Shown here: positions 26,071 through 33,857 of the stretch, in pieces
Numbering within the stretch: the stretch's first letter is position 1
How the letters are laid out: each line of letters opens with the position of its first letter
NCBI RefSeq assembly: GCF_004795055.1
Contig: NZ_SSBJ01000004.1
Coordinates: forward strand, 124,001 to 188,000
DNA from: Streptomyces sp. A1136
GTDB taxonomy: Bacteria; Actinomycetota; Actinomycetes; Streptomycetales; Streptomycetaceae
Direction: 5' to 3'
Length of the DNA stretch: 64,000 nt
Translations under genes and position numbers: made by a program
The notes under the pieces: generated by a model
The model's database searches: none
What the model was told of the DNA's origin: nothing
What the model saw: only the letters and a program-made list of their open reading frames with translations

Positions 26071-26504
26071 AGCGGTTCCTCTCCGGTGACTGGTGACGAG
26101 GGCGGCGCGTGTCGCGGTGCCCTTCGTCCTCGACATAACGCAACGGCATATGCGGAGATGCGCCCTGTCAGCCGATTGCATCCAGGCGGGGTAGCGGGTC
26201 ACGGCTCCGGCGGCTCGAACGGGAGCGGCGCGCGGGCATGCGCGAGCGCCCCGACAGGGCGGAGTGCGCGCCGAGAACCGGTGCGCGGGGGGCCTTGGCG
26301 CTGCCTGGTGGGCGCCATCCGATCGCCGCCCGGTCCTTCCCGTGAGCTGGGACGACCGCTTCGGACAAGCCCGGGTACGTGCTGTCACCACGCTTGCTCC
26401 GTGGACACAGAAATGATTAAAGACACTGGTCAAGACTTGTTTACAACGCGTGCCATCACCTGAACGGACCACACCCTCCCTGCTGTGGGAAGCGTTGATG
26501 GACT
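26071..26504. other. intergenic region between divergent genes
   Basis: About 430 bases with no convincing gene. It contains an AT-richer patch (26410-26460, AATGATTAAAGACACTGG) that suits a promoter for the rightward hypothetical gene. Confidence 0.5.
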
Positions 26505-26798
26505 ATGACAAATGCAAACCACGCAGAAATTTTTCTGCGGAGCGCGGGCCGCTACGGACACGTTGTCGGCACCGAAGGCGCACGGGTGGGCGAATGGACA
26601 TACACCGGCTGGACCCCGAGCAAGGGCGCGACGCTGCGCAACGAAGGGTGTGAAGTGGATCTCCACTATTCGTCCTCGATTTTCGAGGACTTCCTGGAGG
26701 AGATGAGCCGGATCCAGAACGAGTTCCGTCGACGCTCGCCGAACACGGAACCGCGGGAAACGGCCCTCGGCGAATGCCCGGAGACCCCAGGTGTTTGA
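26505..26798 (+). CDS. hypothetical protein (97 aa)
   Basis: Soluble 97-residue protein, rich in charged and aromatic residues (GEWTYTGWTPSKG, EVDLHYSSSIFEDFLEEMSRIQNEFRRR). Less GC-biased than its neighbours at the 5' end (AAATTTTTCTG), which suggests transferred DNA. No good ribosome site precedes the ATG. Overlaps the start of the membrane protein downstream by 8 nt, so the two are probably co-expressed. No family recognised. Confidence 0.65.
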   Translation: MTNANHAEIFLRSAGRYGHVVGTEGARVGEWTYTGWTPSKGATLRNEGCEVDLHYSSSIFEDFLEEMSRIQNEFRRRSPNTEPRETALGECPETPGV

Positions 26799-27693
26799 AC
26801 AGTACGAGCGGCACGACGGCGGCGGATTCCACCCGTCCCACCCGGAAGTATCCGCCTTCTGCCCGCCGTCCGGCTTCGAGCAACACACGACCCATCAGCA
26901 ACCGCTGGTGGGATCCGATGAGTTGCATGTCCCGTGGGATCCGGCCGAGGAACTCGCCCATCTCCTCCAGGAGGCAAGGCGACCGAGGCTCGCGGACACG
27001 ACGTTCGACCAGTTCGGCTTCGACGAGACCGTCGATGCGGACACTCCCGTCGGGATGGTCACCGAGCCCGCGCACGGAACGGATGAAAGGCCGCGACCGC
27101 CGGCCCGCCACGGGCACCGTCGGACCCCGCCGAAATCATCGGTTGTGACCCTGCTCAGGACGGGCAGTCTCTTCACCGCCGTGCTGGTCGCCGCGATCGC
27201 CGCCGTGGTCAGCATCTTCAGCGGTTTGGCCATTTGCGAGGCCCTGCGCCACAGCGCCGGCCCGCGCACCGCGGACGACGTCGTCAGCTGGTGGCCGCTG
27301 CTGATCTACGGGCCGTGGGTGGTCGCTTCCCTCTCCATCCTCCGAGCGGCCCTGCATCAACGTCGAGCCGTGCACTCCTGGTCCATCGTCCTGCTGTTCT
27401 CGACCCTTGCCACGCTCCTGTGCGTGGCTCAGGCGCCCAGCACCTTCGCGGCTCGGGCGGCGGCCACGCTCCCGCCCATCGCCGCGCTGGCCTGTTTCCA
27501 GCAACTGGTCCGCCAGATCACCCTCACCCGACCGCCCCGCCAACCCGTTCCACGGCACCGCGGCCGCTCGCTCCGCCTGTTGCGGCAACCGACGGTCGTG
27601 AGCGGCCCGGACACCGCACTCCCCGACTATCCGGTGATGGACCAGAGGGCCGGCCGCGCTCCCGCCCCTCCCAGATTCCGCTACGGCTCATGA
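26791..27693 (+). CDS. DUF2637-like membrane protein with acidic N-terminal region
   Basis: 300 residues. The first ~120 are hydrophilic (His/Asp/Pro-rich). About four membrane helices then lie in residues 125-250 (TGSLFTAVLVAAIAAVVSIFSG, WWPLLIYGPWVVASLSILR, SIVLLFSTLATLLCVAQ, AAATLPPIAALACFQQLV) and a basic tail follows. This four-helix layout is that of DUF2637/Spd-like proteins found with Streptomyces plasmid-transfer and regulatory loci. GTG start at 26791 overlaps the upstream gene. Role unknown. Confidence 0.65.
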   Translation: MFEQYERHDGGGFHPSHPEVSAFCPPSGFEQHTTHQQPLVGSDELHVPWDPAEELAHLLQEARRPRLADTTFDQFGFDETVDADTPVGMVTEPAHGTDERPRPPARHGHRRTPPKSSVVTLLRTGSLFTAVLVAAIAAVVSIFSGLAICEALRHSAGPRTADDVVSWWPLLIYGPWVVASLSILRAALHQRRAVHSWSIVLLFSTLATLLCVAQAPSTFAARAAATLPPIAALACFQQLVRQITLTRPPRQPVPRHRGRSLRLLRQPTVVSGPDTALPDYPVMDQRAGRAPAPPRFRYGS

Positions 27694-28008
27694 CGGACGT
27701 CCCGGCTCGCCCGTCGTCGACGATGACAACGCCTCGCGGTGCGAAGGGCACGGCGCAGCCGGATGTCGACGGCCTCTCGATCACTCCATTCCGTTCCCCC
27801 GCTCAAGGAGCGTGATCACTTGCAATACGAGAACGAAGATCAAAACGCATTAGTCACGGGTTGCCGACGGTCTCAGCCCCACGGGTCTGCGCCGTGAGCG
27901 GCCGCCCTCCACGCAACCGGCACCGCACCGGGGGCGCTCGCCGCCCCCTGGGTGGCGCCCGCCCCACCCCTCCGCATCCGTCCCGACGCCTCCCACAAGG
28001 ACAGCACC
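27694..28008. other. intergenic, no gene seen
   Basis: About 315 bases. An AT-richer stretch near 27825-27860 (GATCAAAACGCATTAG) may hold the promoter of the two small genes downstream. No coding signal. Confidence 0.4.
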
Positions 28009-28269
28009 ATGCCCCACGAGCTCACCCACGCCGAACGACTCCGGTACAAGCGGAGCCAGGACGCCGCCTACCAGGCAGGCGAGGAAGCCGTCACCAACCT
28101 GCAGGCCGCATTGGCGCTCGCCGGCTTGACCCTTCCCTCGCTCTGCAACGACGGACCGGTCGGCTGCCGTGGGCTTGTCCGGCTCGGCGGGTGCAGCACA
28201 GCGGTCGCCAACCAACTCGCCGAAGTCATTGCCGCGGGCGCCCACGCCCTACAAGGCCAGCACCTGTGA
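28009..28269 (+). CDS. small hypothetical protein (86 aa)
   Basis: ATG at 28009 after AAGGACAG. The soluble helical protein begins PHELTHAERLRYKRSQDAAYQAGEEAV and ends EVIAAGAHALQGQHL. Two cysteines (LCNDG, GCRGLV, GGCS region). GTGA overlap with the next gene indicates a coupled pair. No family recognised. Confidence 0.65.
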   Translation: MPHELTHAERLRYKRSQDAAYQAGEEAVTNLQAALALAGLTLPSLCNDGPVGCRGLVRLGGCSTAVANQLAEVIAAGAHALQGQHL

Positions 28270-28631
28270 ACACCATGGCCGATCCGCCGGCGTTCGGCTC
28301 ACAACCCGACCGCACGGGCGCCGTTCCGGCCCCGAGGCTGCCGCGGGGGGCACTCGACCCCTACCGGTTTCCCGGTTTGCGCGGCCTGGGCGAGGACGAG
28401 GACCCGAGCGCTCAAGACTCACACCCCCACCTCCATGATCGCGTCCCGCCGTCCGGCCGTCCGCCCGCACTCGTGAGCCCCGAAGACCGGCGACGGCTCG
28501 AACTCCAGGCGTGTCTGACCGCAGCGGGCATCACCCTGCTCGCCGACGACCCTCACGCGATCGGGGTGCTGGCCGGAGTCGACGAGATCACCTACCAGGC
28601 CGTCAGACGCTGGATCGGCCAAACCCACTGA
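28266..28631 (+). CDS. hypothetical protein (121 aa)
   Basis: GTG at 28266 overlaps the previous stop (GTGA); an in-frame ATG follows three codons later. The N-terminal half is Pro/Asp-rich and unstructured. The C-terminal ~55 residues form a compact helical domain (SPEDRRRLELQACLTAAGITLLADD then GVDEITYQAVRRWIGQTH) that looks like a small DNA- or protein-binding helical bundle. Located just upstream of an XRE regulator. Confidence 0.65.
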   Translation: MNTMADPPAFGSQPDRTGAVPAPRLPRGALDPYRFPGLRGLGEDEDPSAQDSHPHLHDRVPPSGRPPALVSPEDRRRLELQACLTAAGITLLADDPHAIGVLAGVDEITYQAVRRWIGQTH

Positions 28632-28856
28632 ACACACGCCCCCGACCGGTCCTGCGACGTGTCCACCTCTTGAGACGCACTCCGCTCGGTTTACCGCCTG
28701 CGGCCAGGACCGTTGGAGGGGCGTTAGCTCGAACTGATGACGCCGGCCATGCGGATGTCGCGCGTACCGGATCGCCTATGCACAATGCGTATGCCGATGT
28801 CGGCCGTGGGGTGAGGTGACCTCTGCGTGAAGTCCTGAGCTGGAGGTACACCGCCC

Positions 28857-29717
28857 ATGGCGGCCAATGTGAATCCCACCGTCAGAAGACGGCGGCTGGG
28901 CGCGGAGCTCCGGCAGCTCCGCAAGGCCACGGGCATGACGTCATCACAGGCGGCGAAGCGCCTGATGGTGTCCCAGCCCAAGATCAGTCTCATCGAGACC
29001 GGACGCCGCCCGATCAACCCGCGTGATGTGCGGGACCTGTGCCGGATCTACGGAATCACCGACCAGGCGGTCGTCGATTCGTTGATGCGGATGGCGAAGG
29101 AGTCCGGCCGTCAAGGCTGGTGGGTCTCCTGCGGTGACGTCCCCTACGGTGTGTACATCGGCCTGGAGACGGCGGCCGCCGCGATCCACTCCTACGACGC
29201 CCTGCTGGTACCGGGTCTCCTTCAGACTCCCCGGTACGCGGCCGCGGTCATCGCGCAATCCGTTCCGTGCCCCACCGACGAACAGGCCGCCGTGAGCCTG
29301 GAGGTCCGCCTGCGACGTCAACACCGCGCGCACCACCCCGCCCGCCCGTTGCGCTTGTGGGCCATCCTGGACGAATCGGCACTGCACCGCATGGTCGGGA
29401 ACCACGACATCATGCGCGAGCAGCTCGAACACCTGAACTCCCTGGGCGCGCAACCGCACATCACCGTGCAGGTCCTGCCTCACAGTTCCGGAGCCCATCC
29501 CGGGGTCTTAGGACAGTTCTCCATCCTCACGTATCCCGACTCCGACGCGGGAGTCGTCTATCTCGAACGCTTCACCAGCGATCTCTACCTGGAGAAACAC
29601 GCCGAGCGCTACCCCTACCAGGTCATGTTCGACCACCTCCAGGCCCAAGCCCTGAATCCGGACGACTCCCGACACTTGATCGACGGCATGGTCAAGGCGT
29701 ACTGCGAGACCCACTGA
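28857..29717 (+). CDS. XRE-family regulator with DUF5753 domain, TTA codon
   Basis: 286 residues: helix-turn-helix about 13-70 (LGAELRQLRKATGMTSSQAAKRLMVSQPKISLIETGRRP) and DUF5753 from ~100 (YIGLETAAAAIHSYDALLVPGLLQTPRYAAAV to the C-terminus). Leu218 is encoded by TTA (29508-29510), so translation should need bldA tRNA in Streptomyces. ATG at 28857, GGAGG 10 bases upstream. The small DUF397 partner that usually follows such regulators is not found; an amidohydrolase follows instead. Confidence 0.9.
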   Translation: MAANVNPTVRRRRLGAELRQLRKATGMTSSQAAKRLMVSQPKISLIETGRRPINPRDVRDLCRIYGITDQAVVDSLMRMAKESGRQGWWVSCGDVPYGVYIGLETAAAAIHSYDALLVPGLLQTPRYAAAVIAQSVPCPTDEQAAVSLEVRLRRQHRAHHPARPLRLWAILDESALHRMVGNHDIMREQLEHLNSLGAQPHITVQVLPHSSGAHPGVLGQFSILTYPDSDAGVVYLERFTSDLYLEKHAERYPYQVMFDHLQAQALNPDDSRHLIDGMVKAYCETH

Positions 29718-29940
29718 CGCCGTGTGACAGAGCCGCCGCCGCGGCCCCTCGCAGGCATGCGCCCGAATCCGGGCGGCCCACGCCACGAGGGGGACGAAGT
29801 AAACTTCCACAAAATGTTGACGCACCTCTTTCGGAAGGCTTCGACAGGGCGGACCATCCAGGTATCCGCCGGACACCTGACGCGCCGTCGGTCGGTGGAT
29901 GTGACCTGCCTGTCCTGCGCCCACCGGGAGGTATCACGAC

Positions 29941-31407
29941 ATGGCCCCGCACAGCGACTGTCCTGCCACACCTGCCCCTCAGGTCCCGCACCCCGCAACG
30001 CCCGAGGCGCCGAGTCGTCGTGGCGTTCTGGCCGGTCTGGGCATGGCCGTAGCCGCTCCCTTCACCCTCGGCGCTCGGCCGGCTCAGTCGAGAGACCGGA
30101 CGCCCGGCGGGGACAGCCCGGCCCCCCGGCCGACCCTGCTCCACAACGCCTCCCTGGCACTCACCATGGACACCACGCTCGGCAGCGGGCCGCTGGGTCT
30201 GGTCGGGCACGCGGACGTCCTCCTGAGCGACGGCGTCATCGTGGCGGTCGGTGCGAACGTCCCCACACCGCCGGGCACGAAGGTGATCGACGCCTCCGGC
30301 AAGCTGTTGATGCCGGGGTTCGTGGACATCCACACCCACCTGTGGCAGTCCTCGATGCGCGGCGGCTGTGCCAACCGCGACCTGTTCGGATGGCTGGCCG
30401 AATGCAACCGGGCGACGTTTCCGCGGATCACGCCGGCTGACATGTACCGGTTCGTACGCCTGGCGGCCCTCGACACCGTTCAATCCGGCGTGACGACGGT
30501 CGTGGACTGGGTGGACGCCATCCCGTACGACACCACCGTCCAATACGTGCGGGCCCTCACCGAAACCGGAGTGCGCTTCGCCTACGCCATGTTCCAGGCC
30601 GAGCCGCAGGCCACCCTCCTGACGCGGGTCAAGAAGGAACTCATCGACCCGGTCCCCCTCGCCTCGGCCCAGATCGCCACGCACGCCGCGCGGGCCCTCG
30701 AAGGACTCAACCGCGCCCACTGGGAGATCGCTCAGGACTTGGGCGTCATGCTCAACAGCCACGCACTCGAACGCATCGAACAACGCGCGGACGACCCGAT
30801 CGGTGTGTTGACCGATATCGGCGCGCTGGGCCCGCGACTGCTGATGAACCACGCGATCCACCTGAGCGACGACGAGATCGCCGTCGTCGCCTCGTACGAT
30901 GTACGCGCCGCGCACTGTCCCTTGAGCAACATGAGGCTCGCCTCGGGAGTCATGCGGCTGCCGGACCTCGCCCGGCAGGGCGTGAAGGTCGGACTCGGCC
31001 AGGACGGCGGTACGAACGACACCTCGGACTTCTTCGCCCTGATGAAGACCGCCATCGGCCTCCAACGGGCTCGTTCGCTGAACGCCGAGGTCTTCCCACA
31101 GGTTCAGGACGCGCTGCGGTCCGCAACGCTCGGCGGCGCCGAAGCCATCGGCATGGCCGACAGGATCGGCTCACTGACCCCCGGCAAGAGGGCCGACCTC
31201 ATCGTGATCGACCCCGCCACACTGAACTTCGCACCGCGCTTCGACTGGGTCAACCAGATCGTCTTCAACGGCCGCCCCCAGAACGTCCACTCCGTCTTCG
31301 TCGACGGCCGTCCCCTCAAACTCGACGGCCGCCTGGTCGGAGTGGACACCGAGCGCGTCGTACGAGAGGCCGAAGCCGCCGCCGTCCGCCTGCGGGCTGC
31401 CGCCTGA
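29941..31407 (+). CDS. Tat-exported amidohydrolase (TRZ/ATZ-type)
   Basis: 488 residues. Twin-arginine signal SRRGVLAGLGMAVAAPF near residues 25-41. Amidohydrolase metal motif HTHLW in DIHTHLWQS, further His residues in MLNSHALE and LMNHAIHLSD, and the Asp in GLGQDGG. C-terminal composite-domain motif GSLTPGKRADLIVID. The family deaminates or dechlorinates triazines, guanine-type and related substrates. Start ATG at 29941 with GGGAGG. Export by Tat is unusual for this normally cytoplasmic family. Confidence 0.87.
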   Translation: MAPHSDCPATPAPQVPHPATPEAPSRRGVLAGLGMAVAAPFTLGARPAQSRDRTPGGDSPAPRPTLLHNASLALTMDTTLGSGPLGLVGHADVLLSDGVIVAVGANVPTPPGTKVIDASGKLLMPGFVDIHTHLWQSSMRGGCANRDLFGWLAECNRATFPRITPADMYRFVRLAALDTVQSGVTTVVDWVDAIPYDTTVQYVRALTETGVRFAYAMFQAEPQATLLTRVKKELIDPVPLASAQIATHAARALEGLNRAHWEIAQDLGVMLNSHALERIEQRADDPIGVLTDIGALGPRLLMNHAIHLSDDEIAVVASYDVRAAHCPLSNMRLASGVMRLPDLARQGVKVGLGQDGGTNDTSDFFALMKTAIGLQRARSLNAEVFPQVQDALRSATLGGAEAIGMADRIGSLTPGKRADLIVIDPATLNFAPRFDWVNQIVFNGRPQNVHSVFVDGRPLKLDGRLVGVDTERVVREAEAAAVRLRAAA

Positions 31408-31468
31408 CGCGCCGCCGAGTCGGGCCTCCTCGACGGCGCCGGGCACAGGGCCGGGTGGGCGAGCGCCC

Positions 31469-32077
31469 CTACGGTGTCGCGGGTGGGCTCTGTGCCGGTG
31501 CGTCACGCAGGAGCAACTCGACCGTCGCGTCGACGTACTCGTCCAGCCGGTCCTGCGTGCCGAGGGGGAGCAGCCCAGGCAGCCGCACAGCCAGTTGGTT
31601 GTGCCCGACGTAGGCGGTGAGCCCCAGAACGGCCCGCTGGAGCGCCACCTCGGGCGGGAATCCGATTTCCTCGAAGAGGCTCACGACGTAGGCCGTGCGT
31701 CGTTCCATCACACGCCGCACGACGGGCGCGACGAGTTCATGGCCGGCCGAGGCGAGCACGCTGACGGCCAGGGGATTGTGTTCCGCGTCCCTGCTCACCC
31801 GGGCGAAGAGCATCCGCAGTCGGGTTGCCGGATCGGGCTCGGTGGCCACGCTTGCGATGGTCGCCTCGGTGAAGCGCTGTTCCCACAGTGAGAGTGCCGC
31901 CTCGACGAGCGCCTCTCGGTTCGCGAAGTGCCAGTAGAAGCTGCCCTTGGTGGTGCCGAGCCGTTTCGCGAGCGGCTCCACCGCGACGGCGGCCACCCCG
32001 CCTGCGCCGATAGCGGTCAACGCGGCTTCCGCCCAGTCGTTCGCGGACAGCCGACGGCGTTCTTGTCCCATCTCCAT
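31469..32077 (-). CDS. TetR family regulator
   Basis: 202 residues. HTH RLGTTKGSFYWHFANREALVEAAL (TetR_N, about residues 30-55) and a helical ligand domain. Two ATGs (32077 and 32071) are possible; neither has a clear ribosome site, and 32077 lies inside an operator-like dyad, so the transcript may be leaderless. Divergent from an SRPBCC gene whose promoter region carries matching inverted repeats. Likely represses that gene and itself. Confidence 0.87.
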   Translation of the reverse strand: MEMGQERRRLSANDWAEAALTAIGAGGVAAVAVEPLAKRLGTTKGSFYWHFANREALVEAALSLWEQRFTEATIASVATEPDPATRLRMLFARVSRDAEHNPLAVSVLASAGHELVAPVVRRVMERRTAYVVSLFEEIGFPPEVALQRAVLGLTAYVGHNQLAVRLPGLLPLGTQDRLDEYVDATVELLLRDAPAQSPPATP

Positions 32078-32115
32078 ACGGTAGCGTACGGTCCTTCCAT
32101 ACGCACCCGTATGGA
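32074..32115. promoter_or_regulatory. paired TetR operators
   Basis: TCCATAC-N6-GTATGGA (32096-32115) and the related CCATACG-N4-CGTACGG (32074-32091) lie between the TetR and SRPBCC start codons. They share the half-site CCATACG. Confidence 0.65.
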
Positions 32116-32137
32116 GTGCGGCCGGAGGAGGCACAGC

Positions 32138-32644
32138 ATGCGCAATGTCCAGCGCCGAACCGTCGAGGCACCGGCGTCCGAGGTCGGACCACTACTCGAC
32201 CTCCTGAGCACTCCGCAGGACCGCTTGTGGCCGGCGGCCTGGTCACCGCTGCGACTCGACGCGGGACTCGCCGTCGGCTCGGCCGGTGGACACGGCAGGA
32301 TCCGCTACGAGGTGAGCGCGTACGAACCCGGCAGCCGGGTCCACTTCGCCTTCACCCCCGGGCTGGGCCTGGAGGGTTACCACGAATTCGTCGTCATCCC
32401 CGACGGGCCGGCACGCTGTCAGGTCGTCCACACGGCATCCGGGCATCTCGCCGGGGGCATGCGTCTGCTGTGGCCGCTCGCGATCCGCCCGCTCCACGAA
32501 GCGCTCCTCGCCGACCTGTTGGACAACATCGAGCGGGAGGCCACGGGCCGTGTCGTCCGGCCCGCCCGCTGGTCCCTCCGCGTCCGCCTGATGCGTCGCT
32601 TCTTCCCGCCGACTCCGGTCCCGTCCGGCAGCCCGGCCGCCTGA
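32138..32644 (+). CDS. SRPBCC family protein
   Basis: 168 residues. ATG at 32138 after GGAGGAGG. START-like hydrophobic-cavity fold: VEAPASEVGPLLDLLSTPQDRLWPAAW, IRYEVSAYEPGSRVHFAFTPG, a long C-terminal helix HEALLADLLDNIEREATG, and a short basic tail. Such proteins bind or modify small lipophilic ligands. Paired with the divergent TetR regulator. Confidence 0.82.
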   Translation: MRNVQRRTVEAPASEVGPLLDLLSTPQDRLWPAAWSPLRLDAGLAVGSAGGHGRIRYEVSAYEPGSRVHFAFTPGLGLEGYHEFVVIPDGPARCQVVHTASGHLAGGMRLLWPLAIRPLHEALLADLLDNIEREATGRVVRPARWSLRVRLMRRFFPPTPVPSGSPAA

Positions 32645-32734
32645 GCACACCGTCGCACTCCTGCCGGCTACCGCGGCGCGGTCAGGAGACCGGTGCGGCG
32701 GCCGGCTGAGTGCCGAGCGAGTCGGCGGACCGCG

Positions 32735-33211
32735 TCAGCCGAGCTGATGGCCGGCCATGTCGCCGCCCGGGTCGTCGGCCAGCACCACGGTCGCCTTGAT
32801 CCGCTTGCCCACCGGCTCGCGGCGCACTTCGAAGCTTCGGCACAGGGCCATGACGATTTCCAGGCCGTGCTGGCCCACCCGCTCCGGGTCGGGGGCCCTG
32901 ACGATCGGCATTGCCGGATCACCGTCCCACACCGTGACCTCGACGGCCCCGTCCTCGATGTCCAGCGTCAGCAGACACAGTCCCGGGGCGTGCTTGCGGG
33001 CATTGGTCACCAGCTCGCTGACCACCAGGGCGACGATGTCCATCGCACGCTCGGACACGGGCAGCCCATGCACCGCCTGCACATCGACCAGGAAAGCCCG
33101 GGCCAGGGCACGCGCCTCGGCGATCTTCCTGTCGCCCTCGAAGACGGCGGACACCGCCGGCAGCCCACCAACACGAGATCGCCGCGCCTGATCCGCTTCC
33201 ACCCGGTCCAT
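32735..33211 (-). CDS. ATP-binding protein (HATPase_c_2, anti-sigma type)
   Basis: 158 residues: N-box VVSELVTNARKHAPG and G-box region RVGQHGLEIVMALCRSFEV. Start ATG at 33211. Third stand-alone GHKL ATPase in the window. No STAS or SpoIIE partner is next to it. Confidence 0.85.
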   Translation of the reverse strand: MDRVEADQARRSRVGGLPAVSAVFEGDRKIAEARALARAFLVDVQAVHGLPVSERAMDIVALVVSELVTNARKHAPGLCLLTLDIEDGAVEVTVWDGDPAMPIVRAPDPERVGQHGLEIVMALCRSFEVRREPVGKRIKATVVLADDPGGDMAGHQLG

Positions 33212-33366
33212 ACAGCCCCCGCCTTACACCCAAGTGATTCACCCCGACCCGGGACCGCTTGCCCCCTGGATCCAACCGTATGCATCAACCGGATGATCCG
33301 GATGTCGCCGGGAACCGAACGGCAGGTCCGGGCCGCGGGTGCTGCTCCACTCGTCGCGTCCGCGCG

Positions 33367-33690
33367 TCAGCACCACCTGTCGGCGAGGTGGGGGACGACC
33401 TTCCGGCAGTAGTGGCAGGTGGTCCCCGCATCGGTGTCCTCGGTCGAGCCGGAACAGGCGGGGCAGTCTCCGCGTTCGAGGACCGGGCCGCGTTCGGCTG
33501 CGCAGGCGGGGCAGAGGTGGGCCAGCGCGTCCGGTGCGGCCGGGTAGCCCGGTAGGACCACGGCCGCCGGCCGCAGGACCCAGCCCGCTTCCGTGATCAG
33601 GTCCTCGAACCGGGCGTTCTCCGTACCCTCGGGCTCCAGGTACAGGGCGAGGCAGCTCTCCCGGTCGCAGGTCACGGCGTAGCGGATCAT
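33367..33690 (-). CDS. zinc-ribbon hypothetical protein
   Basis: 107 residues. ATG at 33690 after AGGAGAG. Three CxxC pairs in the C-terminal half (LCPACA, DCPACS, CHYCRK) and a terminal Cys suggest two zinc ribbons. The N-terminal part starts IRYAVTCDRESC and has an AGWVLRPAAVVLPG segment. A common small Streptomyces protein of unknown function, divergent from the TerD-domain gene. Confidence 0.75.
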   Translation of the reverse strand: MIRYAVTCDRESCLALYLEPEGTENARFEDLITEAGWVLRPAAVVLPGYPAAPDALAHLCPACAAERGPVLERGDCPACSGSTEDTDAGTTCHYCRKVVPHLADRWC

Positions 33691-33857
33691 GGGCTCTCCT
33701 GGTTCTCGGCGTGGTTGACCTGGTCCGTGCGGGTGCCCCGGGCGTCGGTGTTCCATGCGTTCGGGGAGCCGTGAGGGCCGGACGTCGCGTATGCGCCCGT
33801 GCCCCGCACCGGGAAAACCGGGTGCGACCGTTCGCTTCGCCCTGGGATCATCCCGGG

